Shown here piece by piece: positions 63,549 to 64,000 of a DNA stretch of 64,000 bases (its first letter is position 1; the number at the start of each line of letters is the position of its first letter). The DNA is taken from positions 1 to 64,000 of the IMG/VR virus record IMGVR_UViG_3300042691_022862. One strand, 5' to 3'. The notes below the pieces were generated by a model that saw only the letters and a program-made list of their open reading frames with translations, searched no databases and had not been told where the DNA came from. The translations under genes and the position numbers were made by a program. This stretch comes from a virus.

Positions 63549-64000
63549 CTATTTGTCTTTGTGTACAGAATTAAATCTCATTAGGTTCTTTAGACTGTTT
63601 ATAGATGTTGTTCTTAGTCCAAAAAGGCCGGATTTATTGATGGTGTCAAAATGTTTATCTGTCCATATATTGCCGGTAGACAAAACATTCAAATCTTTTG
63701 AGTTTTGATGCAGAAAAATGGAAGCTAGGATATTATCGGCTAAATTATCTATAAAATAGCCACTAGATGGATAAACGTGAGTGATATTGAACTGATCAAA
63801 AATTTCACATATTTTTTTGAGACAGTGGTGGTCGAATACTCTATATTCTAGTATATATCTAATTTCTATGCTATTAGCAGCTGTATATTCTTGTATAAGC
63901 TTAATATCTTCTCTAATTTTTTCATATTTTCTATTGGTCGCTAGATTTTGTGGCATAGAAACATCTATTGCCTTGGCCCCCATCTTATGGGCCTGTTCTA
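63549..64000 (-). CDS. DeoC-like (deoxyribose-phosphate aldolase fold) protein, 5' part outside window
   Basis: The frame is open to the window edge (EQAHK precedes the Met at 63983), so the start lies beyond 64000. Visible residues follow a TIM-barrel order: MGAKAIDVSMPQN, YEKIREDIKLIQEY, IEIRYILEYRV, ITHVYPSSGYF, LNVLSTGNIWT, LFGLRTTSIN. These line up with DeoC strands, including the position of its Schiff-base Lys (KTSTG), which here is Tyr (VYPSSG). Aldolase activity is therefore doubtful. Confidence 0.45.
   Translation of the reverse strand, partial: EQAHKMGAKAIDVSMPQNLATNRKYEKIREDIKLIQEYTAANSIEIRYILEYRVFDHHCLKKICEIFDQFNITHVYPSSGYFIDNLADNILASIFLHQNSKDLNVLSTGNIWTDKHFDTINKSGLFGLRTTSINSLKNLMRFNSVHKDK

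Noticed and set aside
1-64000. Alternative genetic code (stop-codon reassignment)
   Set aside because: TAA, TAG and TGA all end well-defined genes, often within 4-base start overlaps; the in-frame UAA at the polymerase start is one isolated case with a frame change.
1-64000. tRNA genes, insertion sequences or prophage attachment sites
   Set aside because: Gaps are too short, and no cloverleaf, transposase or direct-repeat pair was noticed by eye.

Overview
The window is part of a tailed double-stranded DNA phage genome (Caudoviricetes-like, probably environmental). It has head-tail connector, tail tube, tape-measure, tail-tip and fibre genes next to a complete phage replication module. Coding density is close to 100 percent, base composition is AT-rich, genes are joined by ATGA or TAATG overlaps, and TAA, TAG and TGA all act as stops (standard code). 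No tRNA, rRNA, CRISPR array or insertion sequence was seen, and no gap without a gene exceeds about 140 bases. Terminase, portal and major capsid genes are not in the window. A 1,958-residue tape measure (about 0.29 micrometre at 1.5 angstrom per residue) and the lack of a sheath gene beside the tube gene suggest a long-tailed siphovirus. The host is unknown. Some cysteine-rich modules and one two-module protein remind me, from memory only, of planctomycete and freshwater sequences.

Plus strand, 1-26942: fibre and adhesin-type virion genes (1-5486), head-tail connector and neck candidates (5535-8166), the putative tail tube protein (8268-9368), three genes in the usual tail-chaperone position (9411-11604), an intrinsic terminator, the tape measure (11689-17565), two paralogous distal-tail candidates, a hub-like protein, a large poly-Ser and Cys-module virion protein (22806-25943) and a Thr/Pro mucin-like protein (25962-26942).

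Minus strand, 64000-26946, read right to left: a partial DeoC-like gene; a virion-like protein; a cassette of small membrane proteins with a papain-like peptidase (lysis or envelope candidate); dCMP deaminase; a class II ribonucleotide reductase with a LAGLIDADG intein; PhoH; HNH protein; small zinc and HTH proteins; RecA; DnaB; DnaG-like primase; dNMP kinase; RecB-like nuclease; a DNA polymerase III alpha subunit split into two genes with its proofreading exonuclease between them and an HNH intein in the second half; SSB behind a near-consensus sigma70 promoter; then two blocks of sugar genes (36840-39876 and 26946-32878) around a recombination-like pair and a GC-rich Cys-rich protein.

Three things stand out. 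First, Thr/Pro- and Ser-rich virion proteins sit against a battery of about six glycosyltransferases, one resembling the GlcNAc-transferase family (PF11397/GT60) that glycosylates eukaryotic Skp1 and trypanosome mucins. This suggests a phage-encoded mucin-type glycosylation system. Second, the polymerase III alpha gene appears to start upstream of its long frame, with a well-placed ribosome site and the PHP motif HVHS followed at once by UAA. A +1 shift there would rejoin the frame. Third, a patch at about 55-60 percent GC (33125-33950) spans the junction of two overlapping genes without breaking either frame, which points to recent recombination.
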